Origin: Diogma glabrata
Lineage: Eukaryota > Arthropoda > Insecta > Diptera > Cylindrotomidae
Direction of reading: 5' to 3'
Length of the DNA stretch: 64,000 nt
Assembly (NCBI GenBank): GCA_963693315.1
Contig: OY856186.1
Coordinates: forward strand, 93,771,127-93,835,126
In this document: positions 1 to 10,928 of the stretch, in pieces
Layout of the letters: each line of letters begins with the position of its first letter
How positions within the stretch are numbered: position 1 is the first letter of the stretch
Translations under genes and position numbers: made by a program
The notes under the pieces: model-generated
Databases searched by the model: none
What the model was told of the DNA's origin: nothing
What the model saw: the letters and a program-made list of their open reading frames with translations, nothing else

Positions 1-420
1 ATAATTTTTGCAATATTCTTAGAATTTTGAATAAAAATAGAATTTTTGAATTTTATATATATTCTTAGAATTTTGAAAAAAGTTTCAATGTTTGATTTTG
101 TAAGATTTTTTGGAATATTTTTAGAATTTTGAAAAATTTTAAATTTTTGATTTTATTATAATTTTTGGAATTTTGAAAAAAGTTTGATTTTTTGATTTTG
201 TAATAATTTTTGCAATATTTTTAGAATTTTGGAAAAGTTTGAATTTTTAAGAATTTTTGGAATATTTTTGGAATTTAGAAAAAGTTTAAATATTTAATTT
301 TATTCTAATTTTTGGAATATTTTTGGAATGTTGAAAAAGGTTTGATTTTATTTAATTTTTACAATATTTTTGGAATTTTGAAAGAAATATGAATTTGTGA
401 TTTTGTAAAATTTTCTCGAA
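1..420. repeat. AT-rich minisatellite, unit about 58 bp
   Basis: About seven degenerate tandem units built on TTTTTGGAATATTTTTAGAA, then TTTGAAAAAGTTTGAATTTT and TGATTTTGTAATAA. The array runs off the left edge of the window. Its right end joins a unique-looking block (421-760). The same minisatellite-plus-block arrangement recurs in inverse orientation at 38240-38880, so the array is part of a dispersed repeat and not a local slippage product. No coding potential. Confidence 0.75.
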
Positions 421-760
421 ACGCTAAATGGAGATGTTTTTGAGTAGTTTGCTGAGTGTATCATCTTTTCACTAAATTATGTTAATTTATGATCTGTTAT
501 AATTTTTCTGCAACGTATTGATGTTTCGTATTAATTTTGTAATAAATTTCTAACAGAGATAAAAAATTACTTGTACTTAACAAAGAGTTATGTTTAAGAT
601 GTTTGATATCGCTGCCCAAAACTAAAAACCATGTCCTCATAAAAGTTTTTTGCCGAAAACTATATCAAAATCCTTAACCCAGACCGAAGTCTTGATATCT
701 CAGAGCTGTGAGATTTCAGCCCCTCCATATTTTCAATTTAAATACTAGCAAACGGAAATA
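421..760 (+). repeat. Dispersed repeat body next to the minisatellite
   Basis: Starts CGAAACGCTAAATGGAGATG and holds GATATCGCTGCCCAAAACTA and ATATCAAAATCCTTAACCC. The block is nearly the reverse complement of 38240-38600, with scattered substitutions. No open frame, RNA gene or terminal repeat was recognised. It is probably the non-coding end of an unidentified interspersed element; family unknown. Confidence 0.65.
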
Positions 761-914
761 TTTCCAATAACATGCTAGTTCTAAAAGTAATACAAATTAA
801 ACACAATATATAAAAAATTACAATAAAAGGTTTAAATTTAGTTTATAGAAAGACAATATTAGTGAAAACCGAGAATGTTTAACAGAAATGAAAAATGAAT
901 AATATATATAAAAG

Positions 915-1301
915 CGGGCTATACGAATTGTGGCTGATCGAGCTTTGACATCAAAACTTGATTCCCTACAACATCGTCGCACTGTTGCTGACCTCGTTGT
1001 TTTTTACAAATATCGTCATCAACAGTGCTCAGATGAAATCAGCGGCATCATGCCTCAAACTTATTCTTACCCCCGTTCCCCACGGCAATCGGCTGCCGCA
1101 ACCAGTGAAACGGTAAAGATCCCGCGCTGTCATACTGGCAGGTCGCAGAGAGACTTCTTTGTCCGAACTGCGTACAAATGGAATTATTTGACGGCACACT
1201 TAGTCTTAGGTGGCTTCAACCCGCAGAGGTTTAAAGGAAGCGTTAATCGACACCTTAGAACGCTAGTTGTTGTGGGACCCAGGTCTAGACCTAGGTCTTA
1301 A
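915..1301 (+). pseudogene. LINE ORF2 C-terminal fragment (CR1/Rex-like)
   Basis: The open frame reads ...AIRIVADRALTSKLDSLQHR..., the tail that follows reverse transcriptase in CR1/Jockey-group LINEs. Family hallmarks visible are LDSLQHRR, the FYKY block, a PRC-T motif and a C-terminal FKGSVNRHLR. Only this end survives; the reverse transcriptase itself is absent and no initiator is credible. The same domain appears as decayed relics at 4430-4640 (+) and 6274-6903 (-). The stop TAA at 1299 fits a native ORF2 end, and the AT-rich stretch after it is probably 3' UTR. Confidence 0.75.
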
Positions 1302-1564
1302 AAGGTATTTATGTGTTGTTGTGACACATATTCTAAACCCTATTCCACAACACATTTTATTTAAAAAGAAAAAAAAAATATGAATAAAATAAAATACATA
1401 ATATTAGAATTTAAAATACATATGAAAATAAAATTAATTTAATTTAATTTAACAATTTGTAAAATGCTTCTTTTAAACTGGGCTAAGTTAGAGCAAAACA
1501 AATTGACTTGATTAAAATTAAAGTTTTGACAGTACTGTAATCTAATGAACGGTGAATGCAGCCT

Positions 1565-2105
1565 TATAGAATACATAGTTTGAAAAATATATAGTTTAGT
1601 TATCGCTTCTCGGCTGAAAGATTATGATATAATATTTGAAAGGTTAGTATATAGGTATGTTTAATATTTTTTCTTTTCTATTTTACTTTAAATATTTTGT
1701 AAATACATAATTTATTTACATTTATATATGGAAATATTATTTTATATTTTATTTTTAATGGCCGAGTACTGGCAGTCATGTTTGCCAGTACACGGCCATT
1801 GTTGCATTATTGGTCGCCTGCAGTAATGGATCATTACTGAACCAGTTGTATGGGAAGTTTTGAGTTTTTTCCGTCATTTTTATTTTATTGTAAATTATTT
1901 TGTATTTAATTTATTTCAATTTACATATGATAATTTTTTATATTTTTTTTAATGGAACAGTCATGGTTGCCAGTATTTGGGCATTACTACAATACTGGTC
2001 ATCATTATTGGCCCGTTACTAGGCCAACTGTACAACCTTGTATGGGCCATTGCTGTTGTTTTTTTTTCTGGCCCATGAATGACAGCCATAGCTAGCGAAC
2101 GGTGG
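1565..2105 (+). mobile_element. CCCA-family DNA element, 5'-truncated copy
   Basis: It begins inside the family's AT-rich centre (ATAGTTTAGTTATCGCTTCT, CGGCTGAAAGA) and continues into the palindrome-rich right part with GGCC and CCAGTACTGG motifs. A CCAGTTGTATGGG end occurs near 1843-1855, followed by a second partial right part to about 2105, so the copy is rearranged or double. Non-coding. Confidence 0.6.
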
Positions 2106-2289
2106 GGAATGAATTTACGATTTTAGGACAAATCATATAGAGAACAAATGGCTAGGACCATTTCATTATTTTGAGGCAACCATGTGGTATACTAAAATGT
2201 ATAGGGTAAATAAAGTGTGGACTTTCTAGACATTAATTCAAGCCAAAACATTCACCATCACCTACTGAGCAATTCTGTGTGGCGAAAAA

Positions 2290-2888
2290 GCAGCAACATA
2301 AATATATAAAGTATTTCTAACGATCAGATGAAACTATTGGCTTTGACGCTTCTATCAAATCTGGTATGGGAATGCTACTAAAATCTCCAGCAAACTGCAG
2401 AAACGAACCGCGTTAGACTTGTGTGGATGTACCTGGTGACACAGGAGTACACGGCAATGTAATAGCAGATGTGCCAGTCAAGAAAGGTACCACTAACAAA
2501 TTTATTAGTCCAGAGTCGTGCTTTGAACTGACAAAATAGTTTGCTGAAATGCGTTATCAAAAGCTGGAAACAAGATCAAATTAGACCACTATGGAGCATG
2601 TGTGAAAGTCTTCTGCATTCTAAAATGATATACTTCCCCCATCTCCTCTATTAAAACAATCGATCTTGAGAGAGTCTCTGAAGATCTTAACATGGTGCAT
2701 AACAAAACACGGCCCAATAAATAATTACCTTAACACTAGGCCTTATTGCCTGTGACATATGCAAAATCTGTTACTCGGCAGTAGAAACCATGGAACACAT
2801 TATCTGCAACTACTCTTGCAGAACGCAGACACATTAAGCTAGGTCAAGGAAGACAAGCACTTCCTCTATAGCAAATCATTATTCCACT
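2290..2888 (+). pseudogene. Decayed non-LTR RNase H domain
   Basis: The DNA aligns base by base with the better preserved RNase H region at 41750-42360. Shared stretches include CTGGTATGGGAATGCTAC, ACACAGGAGTACA, GGAACACATTATCTGCA and the Lys-rich segment after the histidine motif. Stops and frameshifts break every frame. The relic is cut at 2888 by a CCCA element and resumes at 3951 with the matching 3' UTR. Family: non-LTR retrotransposon with ORF2-encoded RNase H (I/LOA/Jockey group). Confidence 0.7.
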
Positions 2889-3950
2889 CCCAAGCAGGGT
2901 TTGTCAGGCTTTGAAATACGGCCAAGCACTGACCCATTAATGGTTAACAGTGCTTGGCTATTGTTATTGGACCAGTACTGGAACCATTCATCGGCCGATC
3001 TATGGTTTAAAGAAAATAGCCAGTATACAGGTTTTGCAGTTCAAATTCAACATTTTGCAAATCAAATTCAACTTATGCAAATCAAATTCAACTTTTTTCA
3101 AATCAAATTCAACTTTTTGCAAATCAAATTCAATATTTTTAAATCAAATTCATCTTTTTTGCAAATCAAATTCAAGTTTTTGCTCTTCAATTTTATTTGC
3201 AACAAACTGAATTTGATTTGCAAAAAGTTGAATTTGATTTGCAAAATATTGAATTTGATTTGCAAAAACTTGAATTTGGACTGACCTTTGAATGGCCAAT
3301 CACTGGCCGCTGAATGGTAAACATTAATTGGCTATTGTTGTTGAGTTAGACCATTATTGGAACCATGAATCGGCCGATCTACGGTTTATGGAGATGGCCA
3401 GTACACTTAATTTTAAATGGCCAAGCAAAGGCACGTTAATGGTTAGCATAAATTGGCTATTGTTATTGGGCCAGTACTGCGCAACCAAGAATTTCCCGAT
3501 CTTTGTCATTTAGTTAAAATTCACTAGAGTAATATCAATTTTAGAAATACTATGATAATATTGATGAGGTTGGTATAAGTGGTAAATTTTTTTTCATTAG
3601 TCATTTTTATTTCATTTTAAATTATTTTGTATTTAATTTATTTAAATTTGCGTATGATAAAATTTTATATTTATTTTAATGGCGATGCCAGTACGCAGTC
3701 ATTGCTGTACTCGGCCATTGCTGCAATACTGATCATCATTATCGGTTCATTACTGGGCCAACTGTACAAGCTTGCATGGTCCATTGCTGTTTTTTCTATG
3801 GCCCATGAATGGCAGCTATTTACTGGCCTAAGTTATCATCCAGTAAAATTATGTTAATGGCCAGTCATGGTTACCAGTACTCGGTCATTGCTGCGTAACT
3901 GGTCACCAGTAATGAACCGTTAATGGACCAGTTGTACAACCTCGTATGGG
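2889..3950 (+). mobile_element. CCCA-family DNA element, near full length
   Basis: Starts CCCAAGCAGGGTTTGTCAGG and ends TACAACCTCGTATGGG. Flanking dinucleotides are CT on the left and GT on the right, a probable 2-bp duplication with one change. The insertion splits an RNase H relic: matching sequence is found on both sides (2290-2888 and 3951-4135). The inside is made of degenerate palindromic motifs (TTGGCCAAG, CCAGTACTGG) around an AT-rich centre. A minisatellite hairpin (3030-3282) has expanded inside it. No transposase: non-autonomous. Confidence 0.75.
3030..3282. repeat. Hairpin minisatellite, 20-22 bp unit in both orientations
   Basis: About seven copies of a unit based on GCAAATCAAATTCAACTTTT run on the + strand, then after a short spacer the inverse unit (GAATTTGATTTGCAAAAAGTT) is repeated three to four times to the end. 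The whole block could fold back. It replaces the short CCAGTATATAGTTACCTTTG segment seen at this point in other CCCA copies. Open frames across it are artefacts of the repeat period. Confidence 0.85.
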
Positions 3951-4135
3951 GTCCAGCTAATTAACTATATGTTAAGGGGCTCGCATTCGACCACAGTGAG
4001 CATTCCACAGTGACATCGACGTCATCTGCAGTATAACATTAATGTTAAGCACAACAGGTCACAGGGCTCTAGGTTGCAGTACTACTCTAATTAGCTAACC
4101 GATTAGCTCAGTTCCGAGACCCTCTAAAACAAAAA
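3951..4135 (+). pseudogene. 3' end and UTR of the split RNase H relic
   Basis: Contains GTTAAGCACAACAGGTCA, GTTGCAGTACTACT and GAGACCCTCTAAAACAAAAA. These match the 3' UTR of the non-LTR copy at 42440-42540 (GTAAGCACAATAGACCTTCA, TCGCAGTGCTACTT, GGCCCTCCAATAAAAA). The block therefore continues the element interrupted at 2888 and ends in an A-rich tail. Confidence 0.7.
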
Positions 4136-4429
4136 ATTAAAAAAATTTTTGGATCTATAAAATTTCACTGCGTATTTTTTGATAGTTTTTTTCGAGCCAA
4201 TTATCTTTAAAAGGCATATAAAACCGTTGATATCGGGTAAGCTATTCTCTTGCAATTTGTTTTCAAAGTCACTGTAAGTTTGAATTATTAGAAAATTACG
4301 TAACTAAACGTTTTCAGGCTAAACACTTTAAAATGTATCTAAAAAGACATTTTATATTTTATTTCACCATATACACATATTTATATTTGAATAACTGTTC
4401 TCATATATGTGGTGGACCGTATACGTAAC

Positions 4430-4640
4430 GAGCTTTAAATGTCTTGATACTGTGCAGAGGAGCGCTATTAAATTGATTGGTAGTCCATATTTTATTAAGG
4501 GGCTTGCTTGATTCATTTTAGCATAAGATAAATGTTGCTGAGTTGACGATTTTAAAAAAAGATTATGGATGAAAGGGTTTCTGAGGAGATCAAATCGATT
4601 TTACCGAAGTCTACATTAGTCTTGCGTCATACCAGAGCTG
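4430..4640 (+). pseudogene. LINE ORF2 C-terminal relic
   Basis: The frame reads FKCLDTVQRSAIKLIGSPYF, then after a frameshift HKINVAELTI. This is the same post-reverse-transcriptase segment as 915-1301 and 6274-6903 (VQRxAI, HRRNVVEL). Stops follow within about 40 codons. No boundaries or target duplication were found. Confidence 0.5.
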
Positions 4641-4734
4641 TAGTAGTGGCCCATTTTTTTGCGGTTAAAATAGCAAAGCATAAAATTTTACCCCTTTAGC
4701 GTGATTTTGTTAACCGAGTTTCGTATTATTTATA

Positions 4735-5140
4735 GAACGCCCAGACTAGCACTGAACCATGAATTGGCCATTCTTTATCGTTTGGGAAAAAATTTAGGAA
4801 TTTATGAACTGAACATTGGTTTCAAAACTTTCGAGATTAAAATTATCAATAAAACCCACACACATATGTGCAGTGGGTTTTCGTCATAATTTTAATCTCC
4901 AAAGTTTTAAAACCAATGTTCAGTTCGTGAGGGAAAAAATTTAGGAATTTATGAACTGAACATTGGTTCCAAAACTTTCGAGATTAAAATTATCAATAAA
5001 TCCCACACACATATGTGCAGTGGGTTTTCGTCATAATTTTATTCTCCAAAGTTTTAAAACCAATGTTCAGTTCATGAATTCCTAATTTTTTCCCAAATGA
5101 TAAAGATTGGCTAATTCATGGTTCAGTACTAGTCCAATAA
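4735..5140. repeat. Large palindrome made of two tandem hairpin units
   Basis: Two tandem units of about 147 bp (roughly 4786-4930 and 4931-5095) each fold into a hairpin. Each unit runs from GAACTGAACATTGG to CCAATGTTCAGTTC around CACACACATATGTGCAGTG. Both lie inside a larger inverted repeat whose outer arms (ACTGAACCATGAATTGGCC on the left, GGCTAATTCATGGTTCAGT on the right) are CCCA-family sequence in opposite orientations. Open frames here are symmetry artefacts. Confidence 0.8.
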
Positions 5141-5352
5141 CAATGGTAAATTAATGTCAACCATTAACGGGCTCTTTCTTGGCCATTTAAGGTAAACTTT
5201 AGTGATTAATTTCTATATGAACCGTGTGGATCGGCCGATTCGTGATTCTAGTAATTCTAGTACTGGCCCAATAACTTAATAGCCATATTACTGTTAAAAA
5301 TTAATAGACCAGTGCATGCTTTGTCGTATTTCAAAGTATGGTAAGCCCTGCT
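5095..5352 (-). mobile_element. CCCA-family element, partial reverse copy
   Basis: Reverse-orientation family sequence (CCAATAACAATGG, GATCGGCCGATTCGTG, CAGTGCATGCTTTG) ends at GTAAGCCCTGCTTGAG, close to the normal terminus CCCTGCTTGGG. The other end is lost in the palindrome at 4735-5140. Confidence 0.6.
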
Positions 5353-5477
5353 TGAGTTTCCTTTGTTACGAAAAAATTATTACTGTACAATTTTGTTTTG
5401 TAAAAGTATTAAAAATATTATAAAATTAAAAACAAATCACTTGAAAAAACCACAAATTGGTTTTAATAACAAATTTT

Positions 5478-6009
5478 GGTCCGTGGGCCCACGCCGATTT
5501 CATGTGATCATTACCACATATTTTATACTTCGTGCGCGACTGTCCTTACGATCCCGAAAACCTTTGTTCTGCGATTTTCCTCAAATCGGCCGCTTTTTCG
5601 TTCGACAAGCTCCGAAAAATGCCGATTGCCCGGGATCTTGTAAAATTTTTTTTTAGCTATAGGGGGCTGGAAATTTGATTTAGAACACGAGGCCGACAAA
5701 AAATTCTATTGCTATTGTCTAGTCCAACAACCTAAACATCCAAAATGTCAGTTGTCGGACTCGACAATAGTAGACACCCCCGTGTTCTAAAATTTCCAAC
5801 AAATTTCCAACCGCCACAGTTAAAAAAAATGTGGTAGCAAATTTACAAGATCGCTAGCAATCGGCATTTTTCAGAGCTTGCCGAACGAAAAAGCGGTCGA
5901 TTTGAGGAAATCGCAGAACAAAAGTTTTCGGGCTCGTCAAGGACAGGCGCCTCACGAAGTATAAAATATGTGGTAATCATCACATGAAGTCGGGCTGGGC
6001 CCAGGGACT
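5478..6009. mobile_element. Inverted-repeat (foldback) element, about 530 bp
   Basis: The left arm starts GGTCCGTGGGCCCACGCCG and continues through TGTGATCATTACCACATA and CTTTTTCGTTCGACAAGC. The right arm is its imperfect inverse and ends TGGGCCCAGGGAC. Arms are roughly 230 bp around a short centre. No transposase frame is present. A clear target duplication was not found, so the superfamily is open. A piece of one arm recurs at 10929-11087. Confidence 0.75.
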
Positions 6010-6273
6010 GTTTCTTTTGGTTTTATTGAAAATTTTGTAATTCAAAACAAAAATGTAAGATAAAAACGTAAAGTGTAAGTTTTGAGTATATCGGGTAATT
6101 TTCTTGTATATTTTTTTTTTTTTATTAATTAGTTAGACATTCTAGCACACTAAATATGAAATATTCATTATTTAGACTCTTTGAATATCCGAAGATATAC
6201 CATGTCAACTATAAAAGAAGGAGATGAGGAAAATGGAAGGAATGGGGATATAATGATAACTATACTAATTGTT

Positions 6274-6903
6274 TTAAATGATGATGGACATTTTCTTTAA
6301 ATGCCTGTGGGGAAAATTCATCGGGAAATACAGAGGGAGGCATTGAGTTCCACAATTTGGCCACTCTATTAAAATAGTCGTTCTAAAAGGACATAGTTCT
6401 ACAACGAGGTATTCGTACAACAAATGGATGGGATAACTCGGCAGCTCTTGTTTGTCGATTATACTGCGCATACGATGGAAGGATATTTTGAATTTCCTTA
6501 GAGGAGAATTCGCTAAAGTTATATTTATAGTAGATTGATAATTCAACCACATTTCTTCTGTGCTGGAGTGAATCAAGCTGGTCTGTTAGTTCGGTATTAC
6601 CAATCAACCGTAAATTGCTTTTCTCTGTACAGAGTCTAAACATTTTATTGTTGACTGACAAGCACCTCCTCAAACATGACAGCAGTACTCCATACATGGA
6701 CAAATAAAGGACTTGAAGATTAGCAAAATTTGCTCGGGATTGAAATACTTTTTACATCGACTCAAGAATCCTATTTTTTGCATTGCAGATTTAGCGAGGT
6801 TGAACACATGTTTATTCCATTCCAGGTTATTTTGAATATCCACTCCAAGAAGTCTAACTGATTCAACCTCACGCAATTCCTCATGGTTATTTATATAACA
6901 CAC
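6274..6903 (-). pseudogene. Decayed LINE ORF2, end of reverse transcriptase and tail
   Basis: Read on the minus strand, the first part gives RLLGVDIQNNLEWNKHV and SFICPCMEYCCHVW, the thumb region after the catalytic core in CR1/Jockey LINEs. After frameshifts it continues with LDSLQHRRNVVELSIYYKY and a PRCRT motif, as at 915-1301. At least two frameshifts and a stop make it non-functional. A shorter piece of the same tail lies at 59600-59715. Confidence 0.75.
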
Positions 6904-9496
6904 TCATGACTCAAGCAATTAAATTTCATTCAATTTTCCCCTGAGCCATATTTGATTTCATCGTTGTTAAGAAATGTTCCTAAAAATAGGTTTTCATACA
7001 TAAATTTGATAAATCTTAGATAAAAGCACTTTAGATATTTACAGTTAATAAGCCTTTGCAAACCTTTTTGATCGATTATCGCTGAATTTTCCCATTTTCG
7101 CCCTTTCTACGCTAAACTACAAACCATCTTAAAATTAATTGTTCACTCTCAGAACCCCCACTCAAATCGAAGTCGAAAAACAAATTATTTCTCAACTACT
7201 GAACGCTAAACTTTTCTAAACAAAAGAATAATCACAGCAACCAATAATGAAGTCTCGATTGTTTTTCACGCAGAGATGATTTTTTCCTTTCTCACAAATT
7301 GGTTTTATTTACCTATTTAAAACTACATCAAATTACATTAAAACAACAACAAAAATTTATCATTACAGTTTACCCATCCATCTCATTACAATTAATTGAA
7401 ATTTTATATTTTATATTTCATAATATCACGTCTAATATAATTGTAAGATATCTTAAATTGTTTAATACAATAACTTTTGAAATTTGAAACCAAACAAATA
7501 TAATTTAGTTTGAGAATATAAAAAAAATAAAAAGTAAACATGTACATACATATTACACCATGATAATGGGGCGTATATTTATAAAATGAAATAGAATATA
7601 TCTTATTGAAATTTTCTTGTTTCATTTTTCTTGTAAAATAATTATTTTATTAGAAAGAGATAATATAATCAAATTGTGTTTTCTTTTTGTTGTGTAAATT
7701 GAAAAGGCGTGACCTAATAATTTTTGGAAGATGGTTGTTATTATCCAACACAATAAAACGTTGAGTACAGAATTTTGTATCAAAACGGATCAATTCATTT
7801 GATTTGTTCCGTAGAAAAAGACGTGTTTGCCGTACGTATGTATATTTTCAAAAAAAAAAGTATCGAGTTCTAATATTATATTTGTAATCGAGCGTGGTTT
7901 GTTTGTTAAAAAAAATTAAATAAATATTTGGTGTATAATTAACGTGTTTATGTTTTATAATTAAATTGATTTTTATTTGAAATTATGGTGATCATGGTTA
8001 TAGAATAGTGAATTAAGAAATTAACTTTTTTAAACAAGTAACAAATATTTATATAAGGTGGAATTTATTTATTTTTTGACAATCGAAAATTTCAACTAAA
8101 TTTATTTTATTATTATTTGGATAAAACTTGCGGGTTTCTACCCGCTATACGCCCTTCATCATTTTCACGGAAGGAAATAAGGTAAATTTAATTGACTATA
8201 TAGAAAAGAAAAGAAAGGATAAAACTTAAACCAATCAAGATTTAGCATTGATTTGATTGGATTTATATAAGCAAATGTTAATTGGGTTAGAACAGTTATG
8301 GCGAGTCAGGCCAGTGATGGCTTTTTTGACAGCCGGTCAAAATATTTCAAATATTTTACCATTGCCCGTAGGTCACTCATTGATCCGAGGGTTTTTGGAT
8401 TCAGATCACTGGTTTAGATATAGTGCCCAAGTAGTGTTTTTTTAAATCCGGATTGCTGTAAGATGCTACTTATAAATGTGAGTATCGCAAGTGACGTATC
8501 CCATTGGTTGAAAAATGATCAGTTATTTTTTTATTGAAAAAGTAGGTTGTTAGCGGTGTGGTTTCTTTCACGGACACGAAATATATAAGAACTCAAATTT
8601 TGAACTTTGAATATATTATAGCATTTTTGTTTAACGTTGTAGATTTTGTCTATACCGTATATTATAATCGAATACTTTTACGTTATAACGTTAATTTAAA
8701 GAAATGGAAAAATGGGGAATAATAAAATTTTTGGGAATGAATAATTCTAACTGATAAGTAAACCAAGAAAATCACTAAATGGGTAACTGAAAATCTGACT
8801 AATTTTAATTCCACAATAAAAACACTGTTCACTGTTGATTGTTTCCAGATTGAAAATGCTCTGCTGGACGTTGTTCAAAACATCTACCAGTTTGTCCAAT
8901 AACAAAAAAATTACACTCACAATTTGTTATTTACAAAAAGTTTATATCAATTATGATTGTCATATATGCTAACGAAATAAAATAAGATTTGAACAACTAA
9001 AATTCTTATGTTTAAAAATACGTACGAATTTTTTTGTCAGCGGTTGTTTCAAGTATAGAAACAGGATAACCTTGCATAGAAGCCTGATGTTTGATCTTTT
9101 TATATGAAGAATATTGTGAACCAATAGAAGACCCGTAACCATTTTTGTCAGTAATGTTTAAAAAATTGTTTTATTGTTATTATTAGAGAATAAAAAACTG
9201 ATTGTTTAACATGAACATAAAATAGAAGAAAGTTGCGAATAATTGTGAAATTGAGATTCTGTTTGTTGATAGTTGATACCAAGATTAAGAAATTTTGATG
9301 TATAAATAGTATTTTTATCAATTCATGTTAACACTACACTACATCAACTTTCACCTTGAAGCTTTGATCTTCACGTTTGGATACCTGTGAGTCTTTTCAA
9401 AAGCGTTTTGTATGAATTGTAAGTTTAGTTATCGGTAATTTGTCTTCAAAACCATGAAACCTGTTTTTATAGATATCGCAACCTCTATGGTGTCTA
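6904..9496. other. AT-rich stretch with no recognised gene
   Basis: Nothing coding or RNA-like was recognised. The only small structure noticed is a short hairpin near 8131-8146 (GCGGGTTTCTACCCGC). The 62-codon frame at 8257-8445 has no family resemblance and is not supported. Confidence 0.5.
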
Positions 9497-9676
9497 CCCA
9501 TACAAGGTTGTGCAACTGGTACATTAAGGGTCCATTACTGGCGACCAGTAACGCAGCAATGATCGAGTACTGGTAACCATAATTAGGCCTTTAACATAAT
9601 TTTACTGGATGATAACTTCGGACAATGAATGGCTACCATTCATGGGTCAGAGAAAAAACAGCAATGGCATATACAA
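9497..9676 (-). mobile_element. CCCA-family element, outer copy, first part
   Basis: Starts CCCATACAAGGTTGTGCAAC after flanking TA. It is interrupted after ATACAA at 9676 by a second copy and resumes at 10676 with AAGGTTGTACAGTTGG. Joining the two flanks restores the ATACAAGGTTGTACAGTTGG stretch found uninterrupted in other copies. Confidence 0.8.
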
Positions 9677-10675
9677 CCCATACAAGGTTGTACAACTGAT
9701 CCAGTAATGGTCCATTACTGGCAGCCAGTAATGCAGCAATGGGCGAGTACTGGCAACCACGACTGGGCCATTAACATAATTTTACTGGATGATCACTTCG
9801 GACAATAAATGGTTGCCATCCATGGGCCAGAGAAAAAACAACAGCAATGGCCCATACAAGGTTGTACAGTTGGCCCTAGTAACGCGCCAATAATGATGAC
9901 CAACATTGTACTATTGACCAAATACTGGCAACCATGACTGGGCCGTTACAAATATACCATATTATCATATGTAAATTTAAATAAATTAAATACAAACTAA
10001 TTTAAAATAAAATGAAAATGACGGAAAAAATTCAAAACTCCCCATTCATTTGGTTCAGTGGCAAGAATGACTAAGTAATGGCAAACATGACTGCCAAAAA
10101 AAATCTAAAATAATATTTTCATATGTAAATTTAAATAAATTATTTACAAAATAATTAAAATAAAAAAGAAGTGAAAAAAAAATTAAAACATATACCAACC
10201 TTTTCAATATGATCATAGTCTTCCAGCCGAGAAGCGATAACTAATTTATATGTGAAATTTTTCAAACTATGTTTTTCTAAAACGGATAATACTCTAGTGA
10301 AATTTTAAAAAAATGACATAGATCGGCAAATTCATGGCTGCAGTACTGGCCCAATAACAATAGCCAATTAATGTTAACCATTAACGGGCCATTGCTTGAC
10401 CATTCAAAGTAGACTGCACTGGCTATTTTCTATAAACGGTAGATTGGCCGACTCATGGTTCCAGTAATGGCAGATAACAATAGCCAAGTAATATTTACCA
10501 TTCATGGGCCAGTGCTTGGCCATTCAAAGGTAACAATATACTGGCTATTTTCTGTAAACCATAGATCGTCCGATGAATGGTTCTAGAATTGGCCCAAAAA
10601 CAATAGCGAAGTACTGTTAACCATTAATGGGTCAGTGCTTGGCCGTATGTCAATGTCTGGCAAAACCTACTTGGG
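9677..10675 (-). mobile_element. CCCA-family element, complete copy nested in another
   Basis: A 999-bp copy running from CCCATACAAGGTTGTACAAC to AAAACCTACTTGGG, flanked on both sides by AA (9675-9676 and 10676-10677). The target is itself a CCCA copy, so the boundaries are fixed by comparison with uninterrupted copies. The inside has GGCC/CCAGTACTGG subterminal motifs, a duplicated right-end unit and an AT-rich centre containing TTTCAGCCGAGAAGCGATAA-like sequence. There is no transposase. Confidence 0.88.
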
Positions 10676-10928
10676 AAGGTTGTACAGTTGGCTCAGTAAT
10701 GAACCGATAATGATGATCAGTATTATAGCAATGGCCGTGTACTGGCAACCATGAATGGACCATTAAAAAATATATAACATATTATCATATCATAAATTAA
10801 ATACAAAAAAATTTAAAATAAAATAAAAATATCTAATGAAATAAAAATTTACAACTTATACCAACCTCATCAATATTGTCATATAGTCTTTCAGCCGAGA
10901 AGCGATAACTAATCTCGGATAAGGTTAC
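10676..10928 (-). mobile_element. CCCA-family element, outer copy, second part
   Basis: Continues the outer copy from AAGGTTGTACAGTTGG through the AT-rich centre to CGAGAAGCGATAACTAATCT, where it stops. The missing half was probably lost before the neighbouring sequences were joined. Confidence 0.7.

Noticed and set aside
2901..3284. Two overlapping open frames of 86-127 codons
   Set aside because: They run through the 20-22 bp minisatellite; the repeated FKSN/QIKFN text is a product of the repeat period.
4701..4889. 62-codon frame
   Set aside because: It lies in a large palindrome and mirrors itself; no family resemblance.
5363..5656. 97-codon frame
   Set aside because: Mostly inside the left arm of an inverted-repeat element, with the inverse on the other arm.
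8257..8445. 62-codon frame
   Set aside because: No recognisable motif and no conserved context; expected by chance.
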